A stretch of DNA of 64,000 bases, taken from assembly GCA_025403435.1 (NCBI GenBank), contig CM046341.1, positions 24,639,725 to 24,703,724 of the forward strand. The letters run 5' to 3'. Below are positions 45,451 through 56,782 of this stretch, piece by piece. This DNA is from Artocarpus heterophyllus. Lineage: Eukaryota; Streptophyta; Magnoliopsida; Rosales; Moraceae. Each line of letters opens with the position of its first letter. The stretch's first letter is position 1. The notes below the pieces were generated by a model. The model worked only from the letters and a program-made list of their open reading frames with translations. It did no database searches and was not told where the DNA came from. The position numbers and the translations under genes were made by a program.

Positions 45451-47396
45451 TGTTAGACATGATGCTGCAAGGAGTAAAATGTTGTAATTTGTTTTTGGAG
45501 ACATTTTATCAATAAAAAGTTTATTTATTATTCATATATCAAATGTTGTCCTTTTTATTTTCTTTTCTGTTGAATGTATGATAAGCAAACAAAAGTCCGA
45601 GACTGTCGGTCTAAACCTTTAAGAATCATGCATATGATGGACAAATTATTCGAAAGGCATAAATCTTAAAGGAGATGGTCTAAATCATAAGATCCACAAT
45701 TGAAAGAATAAAGTTGGATGCTTTATTCATGCTAAGATTGTTATGTTGTCTATATCCATAACGAGAGATGACTTCTCTTGGTCATCGGAGTGGGACTCCG
45801 TGAGTAAAAACAATGATGCATTGTTATAGGTGACGATTTATTGAATCGGGATATAAAGTTGAATTAATTTAGGTTAATAATCCCGTTATGCAAATCAATT
45901 CACTTTAGACAATCATATGTATTCTGTCTTAATCCTGAAATAACGAATGGGCCCGTATTCTTAACTTATGTCTTTTGATATACCAAAGGGTGACATTCTA
46001 ACTTTATGATGGTACGTATACTGATACGTTGAAGATATGACTCTTGATTGCATAAATTTGCTATTTATATATATATAATCCATTAATTTTTTTGTAGAGT
46101 TAACGATATTCTCTTATATACATTATCCTATAATTGGAGCACTGGAGCGCTCAACTATTTGGATACATAGGTGTAACTAAATGGTATACTATCTATAGGT
46201 AATAAGTATTCCAATAGTGTGAAATGGAATATAAGATAAAAATAATCAAGAAGGTAAAACAAAATTTAACCTTAAGTTAATTATGAATATCATATGGGGA
46301 TGCATCATATTATGATATGTCATGGATGGTTAGCTTAATGAAGCTTCATAATTTTATATAGTTCGAAAGTGCAGCTCTAAGCTTTTAGTAGAGCAGCATT
46401 GAAGTTGATAATTATAAAATATGTATCTAGGATATTGTATTTTATGATTATAGGAGCTTGAATTATATATGTCCATCGGATCTCCTTTGTTAGCTCATAA
46501 TAAATCCTGTAACGATACGGCATGTTTTTGCTACATATTGGTGACTTATGTTAAATTAGTAGAATGGTTGAAATTCGATAAGATTAGATTTAATAGTTCA
46601 TGTTTGTTTATCGGTTGAATTAATTTTGTAAATTGATTCAAAATAAACATGTTGAATTATTTGGATGATATTTTATTTTCTATAAGATTATCTAATATGA
46701 CTATTTTGATCAGATAACTTTTCTATTGGGTTATTTGAATTAAAACTAAGGCTCTATCTGAGAATTTCGGGTGGAAGATAATATATTCTCAGGGATCAAA
46801 TTATCGTCAGTTTGGCAAGTAGATGCGTTAGTTTGGCAGGCTGATGGAGTAAGTTTGGCAGGCTGATGGGATAGTTTGGCCTGCCTATCGTGCAATAATC
46901 TGTATACGCGTTTTAGATGCATTTTTCATCAAAAGTTAATCCATATTTGAATTTTTAAGCCTTATCTGATGGGAATGAACCCCAGATTTGACCACTATAA
47001 ATAAGGGATGAGTTTTATCAGTTATTTAGATAAATTGAATAGCATAAAGTGAGTAGTCTAGTTTGAGAAACTTCGAAACTCTATGAAAGCTACTGTTTAA
47101 CATCATGAACTTTAGCTCTAGGTCTTCCCAAGTGGTTGGAAGGAGAGTCACCAGAGAAAGAGCTGTAAGACGTGTGACCACCCACACTTTGATTATGGAT
47201 AGAGAATAGTAAAGAAGACTAGTTGATTGAGGCTATTCTGGAACGTTCTTCTCTACATAGATTCGAGCCTACTTTGATATGCAAATGGTTAGTAAGATCT
47301 GTTATTAATTTGTGTATATGGCATGTCTAGCTTGTGTTTTGAAAAATACTATGATTTAAAATTTTTAAAATTCCGCTGCATACTTATTTTCTAACA
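45451..47396 (+). repeat. 3' LTR of Copia element C
   Basis: It starts TGTTAGACATGATGCTGC and ends TTTTCTAACA. It is homologous to the reverse complement of the element B LTRs but clearly diverged. A TATA-like ctataaataag lies near 46995-47005. About 100-190 bp upstream is a decayed motif cluster (46810-46890) with TTTGGCAGGCTGATGG-like copies, in the same position as in element B. Confidence 0.87.
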
Positions 47397-47655
47397 TGGA
47401 TAATTTCTGGGTAATGATAATATTATCTTAGATAGGTCTTCCGAAACAAAGCTTGCCTGATTAGGGGCGATAATGTTAGGAAGGATTTTCTGTAGTCTCT
47501 TAGTTAAAACTTTAGTAAGAATCTTGAAAGAGACATTACACAGAAATAACCGGAATTGTGTAATTCTCTCAGGGAGTAGGACCTTTGGAAGGAGCACAAG
47601 CAGAGTCTCATTAATGTTCTAGATTGAATGCCAAGATTCTATTCTCACTGTTGAA
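47397..47655 (-). pseudogene. LINE (non-LTR) reverse transcriptase fragment
   Basis: On the minus strand, NETLLVLLPKVLLPERITQF is followed by CNVSFKILTKVLTKRLQKIL and then PNIIAPNQASFVS. These match the LINE RT blocks usually written LIPKxxxPxxxxxFRPISLCN and KxLxxRLxxxLPxIIxxNQxxF. In a second frame DNIII follows near 47425, another conserved LINE RT segment. The fragment ends exactly at the border of Copia element C. A solo LTR interrupts its 5' side at 47661. Confidence 0.82.
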
Positions 47656-47660
47656 GCCTT

Positions 47661-49184
47661 TGTTGGGTTTTGTTGGATTTTGTGATTCAAATAAACAGTA
47701 GAAAATCAAAATTAATTCTCACAAAACCCTCGCAGGATCCATGCAATTTGATTAGATTGATAAGAAAGTCGAAAATCTTACCAGGATGACAAAAGGGGTA
47801 AGATTTCTGGAAGGAAGAGAGCGTGTTCACTCCGGTGACATCCTAACTTGAGTTTTTCATATTCAGGATTGGATTCAAACGTTGTTACTTAGAGCAACGC
47901 CCTCTGCAGGTATCCACACGAATAGACTCTCTCAAAAACCGAATTGGTGTGCTAGCACCCTCTCCTTGCGTTAAATGACTCTCTCTAATTTTAGGGTTTT
48001 AATGTTTTTGCCTTTTAGAATAAGAGAACGCCTTTTTTCATCTAATTCGGCCAGAAACCCTAAAACAGATATATATATATATATATATATATTTTGACTT
48101 CGAGATAGAGTCAGATTTTAACTAGGGTAAACTGTAATTCAAATATGATTCATAGAATCTAGATAATGTCAGATTCAATGAACCTAGACATATCTAGTAC
48201 ATCAAATTTGGACATTATCAGGTTCATTGAACCTAGACACAGTAAACCCAAAATTCGTTTTTGGTCTGTTCTAAGTGTGCGACCCTATAGGTTCACATAA
48301 CGTTGGTAATGGGATTGAAATTCTATCTCTGACCCACAAATCATAAGCGGCCTTTCGCAAGAATTATGATTATCCAAGTTATGCAAATGTCAATAATCCG
48401 ACATAACCTAATCCACAATAAGTATTAAAGTCCTTTTGTCACTAGATACTTTGATTGAACATAAGGCATGGTTAATGTCATCCTTATACTATTCAATCAT
48501 ATTATTTCTCAATCCTAAGTAGACTTATATTGATAACCCTTATCAATTCATTCTAGTATGGCCATACATTTTTTTCAGTCTAACTTATTGAGGGGCCCAT
48601 AGATATCTTTCTCATAATAAATGAGGGACAAATTCCGTCTTAATCACTCACATTCCTCACATGATTCACTCTATATCCAACAATAATCCATTCCATCATC
48701 CTGTTAAAGATAATATTAGAATGTGTCAAAAATATAGAACTTTTCATGTAGGAAACAATGGTGATTTTAGGCCAGAGGACTAGGATAATACTATTGTGAT
48801 GAGAATCACTTATGACAATTATCCATGCCGTATTCTCATAGCGGGTCGATCCAATACATTATTTCTCAAATATGTATCTATGAGTTGACTTAGTATCTCA
48901 TACACATGATTAGTAAAACATAATCATCAGTCAAGCTTCAAACTAGCCTTCATTCATTATTATCCCAATAATAATGACCGACTAGGGATAATTTAGAATA
49001 GAATTCAATTTTCACCTAAGAATTTTACTATCAAGTCATATATTTGATGACCTTAGGCAGAATTAACTATTCATGGAATTAGAATAAAAAATAATAATGA
49101 AAATGCCTCTTTATTAATAAAATACAAATGTAATGAAGTCAAAATATGGTCATTACATAATTGGCCTAAGGCACATCACTAACA
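47661..49184. mobile_element. Solo Copia-type LTR with perfect TSD
   Basis: It begins TGTTGGGTTTTG, ends CACTAACA and is flanked by gcctt at 47656-47660 and 49185-49189. The 1524-bp length, TGTTGG...CTAACA ends and AT-rich content suit a Copia LTR. It is not the same family as elements A, B or C. Orientation is uncertain, though gross similarity in layout to the LTRs of element B on the plus strand hints at minus. A (TA)n run lies near 48068-48092. Confidence 0.85.
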
Positions 49185-49329
49185 GCCTTCACCTTTTTCG
49201 TAGACGACGCTATAATGAAAGGAGAAAAAGAGTAGTTGATAACCGAAAAATGAAGCAGACTCATGCAAGTTGAAAAGCAAACCACCTCTTCCAAACCCCA
49301 TGTATCAATTAATAATATACTCTTTGTCC

Positions 49330-50980
49330 TTAATCAGGTGCCTGTTGCCATCTGTTAGACTTAGAGTTGGTCATTCTCTCTAGATTCGGAATCAGACCTG
49401 GACTAACGTGCTTATAAAATGCCTGTGGGGCTCGACCGACAAATGGACGTACTATATTCACTTCCATAGCAGATAAATTCTTAATCTGCAATTACATGTG
49501 GAGCTTGAGAATACAGAGATTAGAGATGGGACATGGAAGAAAAATAGGGGATAAATGCTTGGGTCAAATTTAGAAATAGATGTTTCTTTCATTTCCTCAC
49601 AAATAACCACAGGCTTGCCAAGCCAGACATACAAAAACTGCAAAAGCAATAACAACATCAAGAGGTACATGCATGTTCACACAATATCAAACAGGTATGC
49701 CAATTCCGAGCTGAAAGCCTGAGTATTTTAAACGTTCGCATGTTAATTTGCACAACCAATTGATCAGCGTAGTGAATACAAAATTTTGCACAATATTTCC
49801 TCATCAACGGATTTACTATTGCTATGGAGTTCACTAATGTTTTATCTGCATTCCCTTGATTGTTTTATATTGTCAATTGTTCTATACACAGTCTCAACGA
49901 GATAGTCCGACAGTAGTGAGGTTACAGGATAAAGCACCCACTACTTTCCCATTGATTTGAAATCTCTAATAACCGGTTGTCTCAGACGAATGCAGCTACA
50001 AGAAATAGAAAGACTGTTGATATAAAAAGAACAAATTCTACTTTATTCATTTACCATGAACAACTTAACACAAATTTTAAAGATAGAAAGATAAAACTCG
50101 ATGATAATCAGTCTCAATAAACTCATCAATGAAGAAAAGCACGTAACCTCACAGCAGAAGAGCGAGAATCCTCAAAAGATTCTAAGCTAGTCTCAACATT
50201 GTGAAATGTTATGTCTCTGATGTCCTCAATTAGAGATCTCACCTGAAGCAATTTTGTAAGAAAAATTGAATAGGGAAACAAAATGACAAATGGTAAAGAA
50301 AAGTAGAGGAAAAAAAAGAGTACCCACCATGTAAACATCAGGAATGTCATCGCGTGCACCATCACAAACAAAAAGTAAAGCTGTAAGTTTTATATTTCAA
50401 AGTGTAATCAAATAAGCACCATCTTTATTTGAAATACTTACTGATCAAAAAGAAGTCTTGATATTTCTATATACTTGAATGGCAGGACTTGAAATGCTTC
50501 TTGAGACTCACGCTCTGATTCCGAAATTCGAGTCAAGCTTTCTGTTCAACATTTCCAACAAACACAACTGTTGAAAACAACCTAGATTGAGATTTGTTTT
50601 GGGGGTGCTTAAAGAAAACCTGTCGGTCCAAAAACACTTGTTGATGTAGAAGTTGACGCAACCATTTCTCTCAATAATTTTAACGGATAAGAGAGATGCA
50701 ATCAAACCCCTTAAACATCATCTAAGACCAAACTTGGAAATCCACCCCCAAACACTACTTGTTTAGGCTCGAAGTACCTTCCTTCGAGAAATCCTTTATG
50801 AATCCGCGTGCACATCCAACGGACAAACTCAGGCACTTCTTCAAGGCCCAAGCAACAAGTGCCTGCTCCAAGCTCAAGTATGCTCTTGCATTAATTGCTC
50901 AACAAGCAAAACTCACCAATCGACACTCATGATGGAGGGCGAATCGCGCATTTCCCTCTCTTCTTCAAAGCAATGGCCCA
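49330..50980 (-). pseudogene. GINS complex subunit PSF2 gene, degenerate and 5'-truncated
   Basis: PSF2 is one of four GINS proteins. GINS joins Cdc45 and MCM2-7 to form the replicative helicase at forks in the nucleus. Traceable exons on the minus strand are: 50980-50917 (WAIALKKRGKCAIRPPS, then MSVD), 50541-50442 ([16 protein letters not shown], then [12 protein letters not shown]), 50358-50328 (ARDDIPDVYM), 50242-50148 (VRSLIEDIRDITFHNVETSL) and 49485-49330 ([20 protein letters not shown], ending in a stop). The order matches plant PSF2. About 75 N-terminal residues are missing, about four bases are lost between PPS and MSVD, and the acceptor before ARDDIP reads gg at 50360-50359 where ag is required. 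Confidence 0.85.
50560..50770. repeat. Possible small insertion in a PSF2 intron
   Basis: This lies between the first two PSF2 remnant exons. The block contains gtgtttgggggtggatttcc (minus strand, about 50757-50738) and a partly matching gcacccccaaaacaaat (plus-sense complement near 50588-50604), suggesting inverted ends of a MITE-like unit. I cannot define the ends or a TSD. It could equally be intron sequence. Confidence 0.3.
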
Positions 50981-50989
50981 CGACCCACA

Positions 50990-51968
50990 AACTTTACTCC
51001 GTCCCTCTCTCTTTTTTTGTTTTATTTTAATTAATGTTAACTACAGAAGTGTCCATCTCCTTCACCGTTTTTGAAAAAGCATGAACAGCAGCTTTCTTTT
51101 TTATCGTTCAAGGTTAAGTTTTTTTTTTTTTTTTTTTTTCATCTCCAAATTTTTTATCTCTTTAATTTTTGCTTCTTTTTTGCCCCAAATATTTTATTTT
51201 ATTTTTTCATATTTACCCTTCTTTTTAACATTTTTTTTTTTAAATTTTACATTTTAAATATATGCCATTGAAGTATCTTTTTTCATCTATTTTGTCTCTA
51301 TTAAAACATTACCCTTAAATACGTCGTGATCTAAATTTTTCTTTTACAATTCTCTAAAATATTTTTGTATATCAAATGTGATTTTCATAATAGTGTCTTT
51401 GAAAACACCTATAGTATTTTTTTTTTATAAAAATTAAATGATTATGGAGAATGCCATGTCAAGCGAGGTGATTGATGTTGAAACAAAGGTGACTGACAAA
51501 CGGCAAATGGACGGATAGCATTGGGCAATGGATGATTGTAGTAAGCACGATGGACAACGGCAACGGCGGCGAACGACAGCAACAAATTGGCCAGAGGAGG
51601 AGAGGAGTGAGAGTTATGGATTTTGGTAGAGGAAAGAATTAGGATTACTATTTACTAGCTTGTGCTTTACCTTTTTTTAGTTTTTTTTTTAAATTATATT
51701 TAGGCTCTTTACAAGAATGTCACAAAACTAAAGCTTGTGTTGATTTACGCTACTAAAATCAATAAGAGGAATTTTTATAAAGGCCATCTTTTAAGACTTA
51801 CTTTTTGTAAATGCCACAGATGTTTGTGTCAACTTAACATGTAATATGAATAATAGTGTAGCATAACTTTTTTAATTGGGAGATAAATGAACACAACTTT
51901 TAAAAGTATAGCATAACATATAATTTTCTCAATAAATATACAGAGAATGCCATGATACATCATTACAT
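50990..51968. other. Intergenic DNA, poly-T tracts, no gene seen
   Basis: T-rich runs (51118-51140, 51175-51240) and mixed AT-rich sequence. A G-rich patch at 51450-51620 (gacaacggcaacggcggcg) has no supported frame. I find no transposon terminus. Confidence 0.4.
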
Positions 51969-52175
51969 TGTTGGGGTATGATTTGGATGAGCCCAAAGCA
52001 AAGATTAAGGCCCAATTGGTGCAGCTCAATATGTGATTCAAACGGATTAAGCCCCTCCGGGGTGCTCGATCAAGCTTATTAGGAGTGTTCATCAGAAGAG
52101 TTTGATGTGTTGATTCAGACAAATCAGCATTATTCAGTTCAACAAATATATTTTGTTCGAACTGCTCGATACAAG
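51969..52175 (+). repeat. LTR fragment resembling the Tat 3' LTR
   Basis: It starts TGTTGGGGTATGATTTGGATG, which parallels TGTTAGGGTACAATTTGG at 42877, and both continue with agccca and aggccca segments. Only about 200 bp can be followed before a different LTR-like start at 52176. It is probably a truncated related LTR. Confidence 0.45.
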
Positions 52176-53288
52176 TGTAACAACCCGCTTTTTTAAGCCA
52201 TCACTTAGCTTGCTTAAACTTCATTCCTTAAACTTTAGTCTTACCTACTAGGAAGAAAAATATTGAGACTTTTTTGTTAACATAGGTTAAAATATACTTG
52301 AAACTGTTGCAATAGAAAACATACTTGAAACTGTTTTAACTTTCGTTGCACATAAACTAAAACATAAGTACCAAACATAACTTTGTAGTTATTCAAACTA
52401 TTTGATAAAATAAATCTTTTAAAATGTTTTTTGTAAAACATTTCTTATAAAACAATGTTTCAAAATGGTGAAAACTTTTTCTTTAAGCAGTGAAAAACTT
52501 CTATAGTGGTATTCATACCCAACTATCATATCTGTTTCACCACAACACTAAGCTCTTTACCCAGTCTTACTAGTATTTTGTAGAATTACCTACAGCATGA
52601 AGGAACTTTTGATGAGCTCTCGGTCAGTAAGTTCAAACAATCTCACAAAACATTAAAAACATTCATCATAAAACTTTGTTCATAAACTTTTCTCATTAAA
52701 CATTGTTCATGAACCTTTTTTCATAAGACATTTTTTCTTAAATGTTTTTCATAAGCATTTCTCGTAAAACATTTCTCATAAAATGTATTTCACAAAAAGT
52801 TCCTTATGAAATCATTTCTTAAAAGGAATACAAGCAATATCATAATGCATGATTCCATTAGTGCTCAATTGTGGACTTCATTTATAAACTTCTTATTATC
52901 ATTCTTATATTTCTTGAACTTTAGACTTAAGTTTTCATATCAACATCATCAATCATAAAATCATCTTTAAATTAACATAATGCTTCCCTTGTAAAAGACT
53001 TAAGACCATCAAACTATGAGGTCGTAACTTTAACATTACTTGTATACATCATATCAAGAAGGTTGGTACAACACTTAATTAACTTCTTTGATTTATTTTC
53101 TTGTAAACTTTGGTAAGCATATCAAATGCTAAATGTGTCATATGCCATGACTTAATACTAAAAATATTAAACAAATGCAAACATATTACAAAACATGATG
53201 TAAACTTTAAAACATTATGCATCACAAATGCAACCATATTTCAAAGCATTTTGAAAATCGTTTTCTTTATGCCATAGGTGAGATTTGA
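52176..53288. repeat. Possible gypsy LTR fragment with degenerate short repeats
   Basis: It opens TGTAACAACCCGC, a common terminus for minus-strand plant gypsy LTRs, and holds a cggtcagtaagttcaaacaa segment of the type seen in such LTRs. Positions 52645-52810 have many imperfect copies of ttctcataaaacattt. The right edge is where the CRM-like chain begins. No TSD was found. Confidence 0.35.
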
Positions 53289-53492
53289 GGAAGGTTCCCA
53301 GACTCTTTTTTTTTTCTCGGATCTCCTTGTTTTTCTTCTTTTCCTTTTTTTTTCTTTCTTTTCTTTTCAGATCTCTTTTTTTTTTAAACCCGACTTTGAT
53401 AATGGAAATCAAGACTCACGAATAATTGAATCAAACATAAACTAAGGGAACGGATAAGCAAAACCTGATTAGAACCTCGCTCTGATGCCAAA
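53289..53492 (-). repeat. Duplicate leader and primer-binding site left of the first LTR
   Basis: This closely matches 59342-59551, including the pyrimidine-rich tract and ctctgatgccaaa, which on the minus strand is tttggcatcagag, a tRNA-Met-type primer-binding site. Its presence left of an LTR that should be the 3' LTR shows that another copy's 5' leader continues here. Similarity starts abruptly at about 53289. Confidence 0.85.
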
Positions 53493-54089
53493 TGATACGA
53501 ACCCCGTCAAGAACTGACGTAACCCTAACCAAAATTGGTCTCCAAGCTTGAAATTTCTAATTGGATTTGAATAGAACCACGACCCAATGCCTAACAAGAA
53601 GCACGAACCTTGGTATGTGAGGACGCCACAATCAGCTATGGATAGACTGATTTGATAAGTCTATGAATGCCACGAAATTTTTTGATAAGTTTGAATAGTT
53701 CGTTTAAGAACCGATGAGAATTAAAACCTCAAATTGTGTGTAAAAAACTGATCTCCATTGATTGAAATTCATTACAATATATAGTGGCTTCCCCTTTCTG
53801 AATTTTCAGCTCCTAATTGCCCATGGAATTTTGGGCAAATCAATTACCAAAAAAAAAGCCCAATCTAAAGCAAATAAGGTAAGTTCCCTTAATGGCTTAA
53901 AAGCCTTACAATAATATGAAATAAAAGAAATGCATGTTTTCTAAAAAGAAAAGGAAACTAGACAATAAAGAGGTAAATAGCTAATTCTTCTCGCCACTTG
54001 TCACCTCAAAACAGGAAAGTAACTGAAATGGAAAGTAACTTGATTATTTGCAGCCATATGGTGCCAATCACTTGTTGATTCTGCAAACA
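53493..54089 (-). repeat. LTR (left) of the CRM-like chain
   Basis: The plus-strand ends are TGATACGAACCCC and CTGCAAACA, 597 bp. It is nearly identical to 59552-60149. The minus-strand purine tract gaagggaccgag lies just beyond it (54107-54094) and overlaps the end of pol. Confidence 0.9.
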
Positions 54090-54092
54090 TGA

Positions 54093-55690
54093 TTACTCGG
54101 TCCCTTCTAGAACTTGAATCATGCATTTGTTGGTCTGGATGTCACATGCAATTCCCTCAATGGGCCTCCATGCAATAGCTTGAGCCCAAGTTGCTTGAAT
54201 CAGCACAATAAGCGTTTCTTTGAACTTCTTCACACGAGCTCTCGTAACTGGACCAATGGGAACTTGAATTGGATCTGAATATGTCCCATCCCACATGCTC
54301 TTGCTTGTGCTAACGATGTCCTCATCATTCCCCTCCTCTTGAGAGGGATTTGTCCTCAAATTGTCGCCTACATCAAAAGGACTTAGATCAGAAACATTAA
54401 AGGTGGCACTTACACCATACTCACTTGGCAAGTCTAGCTTGTACGTATTATCGTTGATCCTTTCAAAAATTTGAAAACGACCATCCCCTCTAGGCAACAA
54501 CTTGGATTTCCTTTGTTCTAGAAACTGTTCCTTGCGTAAGTGCAACCATACCCAATTGCCGAGCTCGAAGACGAGCTTGTGACGCCCTTTGTTGGCTTGT
54601 TTAGCATATTGCTTAGTCCTTCGCTCGATGTTGAGTCTTGCCTTCTCGTGTATCTGCTTAACAAGGTTAGCTTTTCTTTTCCATCTAAATTCACACACTC
54701 AGACAAAGGTAATGGCATTAAATCCAAAGGAGTTAAAGGATTAAAACCATAAACAAATTCAAACGGTGAAAATTGAGTAGCAGAATAAACAAATCGTTTA
54801 TAAGCAAACTCAACATATGGTAAACACTCCTCCCAAGTTTTGATATTCTTTTTAATGACAGCTCGCAACAAAGTAGACAAGGTTCCATTCATAACTTCTA
54901 TTTGACCATCGGTTTAGGGCTGACAAGTAGTCGAAAACAATAGCTTAGTCCCTAACTTAGCCCACAAAGTCTTCCAAAAGTAGCTTAAGAACTTGGCGTC
55001 CCTATCAAAAATAATTGTCCCAGGCATACCATGAAGTCTCATAATTTCCCTAAAGAACAAATCAGCAACATTGGAAGCATCATCTGTCTTGTGGCATGGA
55101 ATAAAATGGGCCATCTTGGAAAATCTATCCACGACCACAAATATCGAGTCTCTTCCCCATTTAGACCTAGGCAAACCTAACACAAAATCCATCGAAATAT
55201 CAGTCCAGGGTTCACTAGGTATTGGTAAAGGAGTGTACAAACCATGGGGCTGCACTCTTGATTTAGCATGCCTACAAGTTACACGTCTACCACAAAGCCT
55301 CTTAACATCTCATTTCATATGTGGCCAATAGAAGTGTTCTTGCAACACCGCCAAAGTCTTCATTACTCCAAAATGTCCCATCAATCCTCCCCTATGGGAT
55401 TCTTTCACTAGCAAATCTCTTAATGAATAATTAGGCACACACAATTTATTCTCCCAAAACAAGTATCCCTCATGCCTAAAGTATTTACCACTAGCAAATC
55501 TCTCACAAGCTTGATACTCAATACTAAAGTCACGGTCATCAGCATATAACTCTTTAATATGTTCAAAACCCAGTAGTTTAGCATTAAGAGTTGAGATTAA
55601 GACATACCTGCGAGAAAGCGCATCGGGAACGACATTTTCCTTACCTTGCTTGTAGTGAATGACATACAAAAACGTCTCTATGAATTCCAC
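54093..55690 (-). pseudogene. Integrase and C-terminal region of the CRM-like element
   Basis: The end of RNase H ([19 protein letters not shown] near 55640) leads into the integrase zinc region ([14 protein letters not shown] near 55400), where a stop falls at about 55310. Integrase core: D in [18 protein letters not shown] (near 55200) and D in [10 protein letters not shown] (near 55015). A TAA follows TTCQP at about 54914, just before [12 protein letters not shown], which carries the glutamate. The tail contains [39 protein letters not shown] and GPVTRARVKKFKE, ending with a stop at 54093. A frameshift near 54700 splits the tail. Confidence 0.85.
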
Positions 55691-56760
55691 CTAACGAACA
55701 TGCCTCTTGTTTAGCTTGTGTTGGCCCTTCAAGTGTTTCAGGGACTCATGATCGATGTGAATCACAAACTCCTTAGGCCATAGGTAGTGCTGCCATGTCT
55801 CTAATGCCCGAACCAACGCATACATCTCTCTATCATAAGTTGGGTAATTAAGAGTTGCCCCATTTAGCTTCTCACTAAAATATGCTATTGGTCTCCCTTC
55901 CTGCATTAAAACGGCGCCAATTCCAACACCTGAAGCATCACATTCAATCTCAAAAGTTTTGGAAAAATTAGGTAAAGATAACAACGGAGCATTAGTCAAC
56001 TTCTCCTTGATTAACTGAAATGCCTTTTCTTGCTCTTCTCCCCATCTAAACCCAACGTTCTTCTTGATCAATTTAGTCAGCGGTGGGGTTATAGTACTGA
56101 AATCTTTCACAAACCGTCGGTAGAAACTAGCAAGTCCATGACAACTCTGTATGTTTCCCATACTAGTTGGACTCAGCCACTCCTGGATGGCTCGCACCTT
56201 TTCTTCATCAACCTGTATACCTTGAGCACTAACAACAAAACCAAGAAACATAAGCTTATCTATGCAAAAGGTACACTTCTTGAGGTTAGCATACAACTTC
56301 TCATTTTTAAGCACATCCAAAATAGCTTTTAACTGTGCTACATGTTGGTCCATGTCTTTGCTATAAATGAGTATATCATCAAAATACACAACAACAAACC
56401 TGCCAATAAATGCACATAATACATGATTCATTAAACGCATAAATGTACTTGGAGCATTAGTTAAACCAAATGGCATTACTAACCACTCATACAGTCCATA
56501 TTTTGTCTTAAAGGCAGTTTTCCATTCATCACCCTCTTTCATGCGTATTTGATGGTATCCACTTTTCAAATCAATTTTTGAGAACACAGAAGCACCATGC
56601 AATTCATCCAACATATCATCTAAATGAGGAATAGGATGGCGATACTTTATCGTGATATTGTTAATGGCTCTACAATCTACGCACATCCTTTATGTCCCAT
56701 CCTTCTTAGGCACGAGTAAGACTGGAATGGCGCACGGACTCATACTTTCTCTCACATACC
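55691..56760 (-). pseudogene. Reverse transcriptase and RNase H of the CRM-like element
   Basis: From 56686 the sequence reads [20 protein letters not shown], then [39 protein letters not shown] and the polymerase box [15 protein letters not shown] (near 56370), with both aspartates. RNase H begins [20 protein letters not shown] (near 55940), the catalytic aspartate present, and reaches [20 protein letters not shown] before a stop at 55691. A stop just before MCVD (plus-strand tttatgtcccatcc region, about 56690) and one near 56785 break the upstream join. This is the best kept enzyme domain in the window. Confidence 0.88.
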
Positions 56761-56782
56761 CCTTTTTTATCAACTTACTGAC

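Larger units (their letters stand above)
43611..47396 (+). mobile_element. Copia element C: internally deleted relative of element B
   Basis: Leader, Gag, protease and pre-integrase sequence homologous to element B is followed at about 45402 directly by the polypurine tract and a 3' LTR (45451-47396). Integrase core, RT and RNase H are missing, and the 5' LTR with the start of the leader is lost at the junction with the Tat LTR. Numerous stops make it older than B. If the deletion came before its last insertion, it would have moved as a non-autonomous form, but that cannot be decided here. Confidence 0.85.

Noticed and set aside
49185..49329. Extension of the LINE fragment beyond the solo LTR
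   Set aside because: A few codons follow from the TSD, but I could not match the rest to LINE RT with confidence, so the LINE was not extended.
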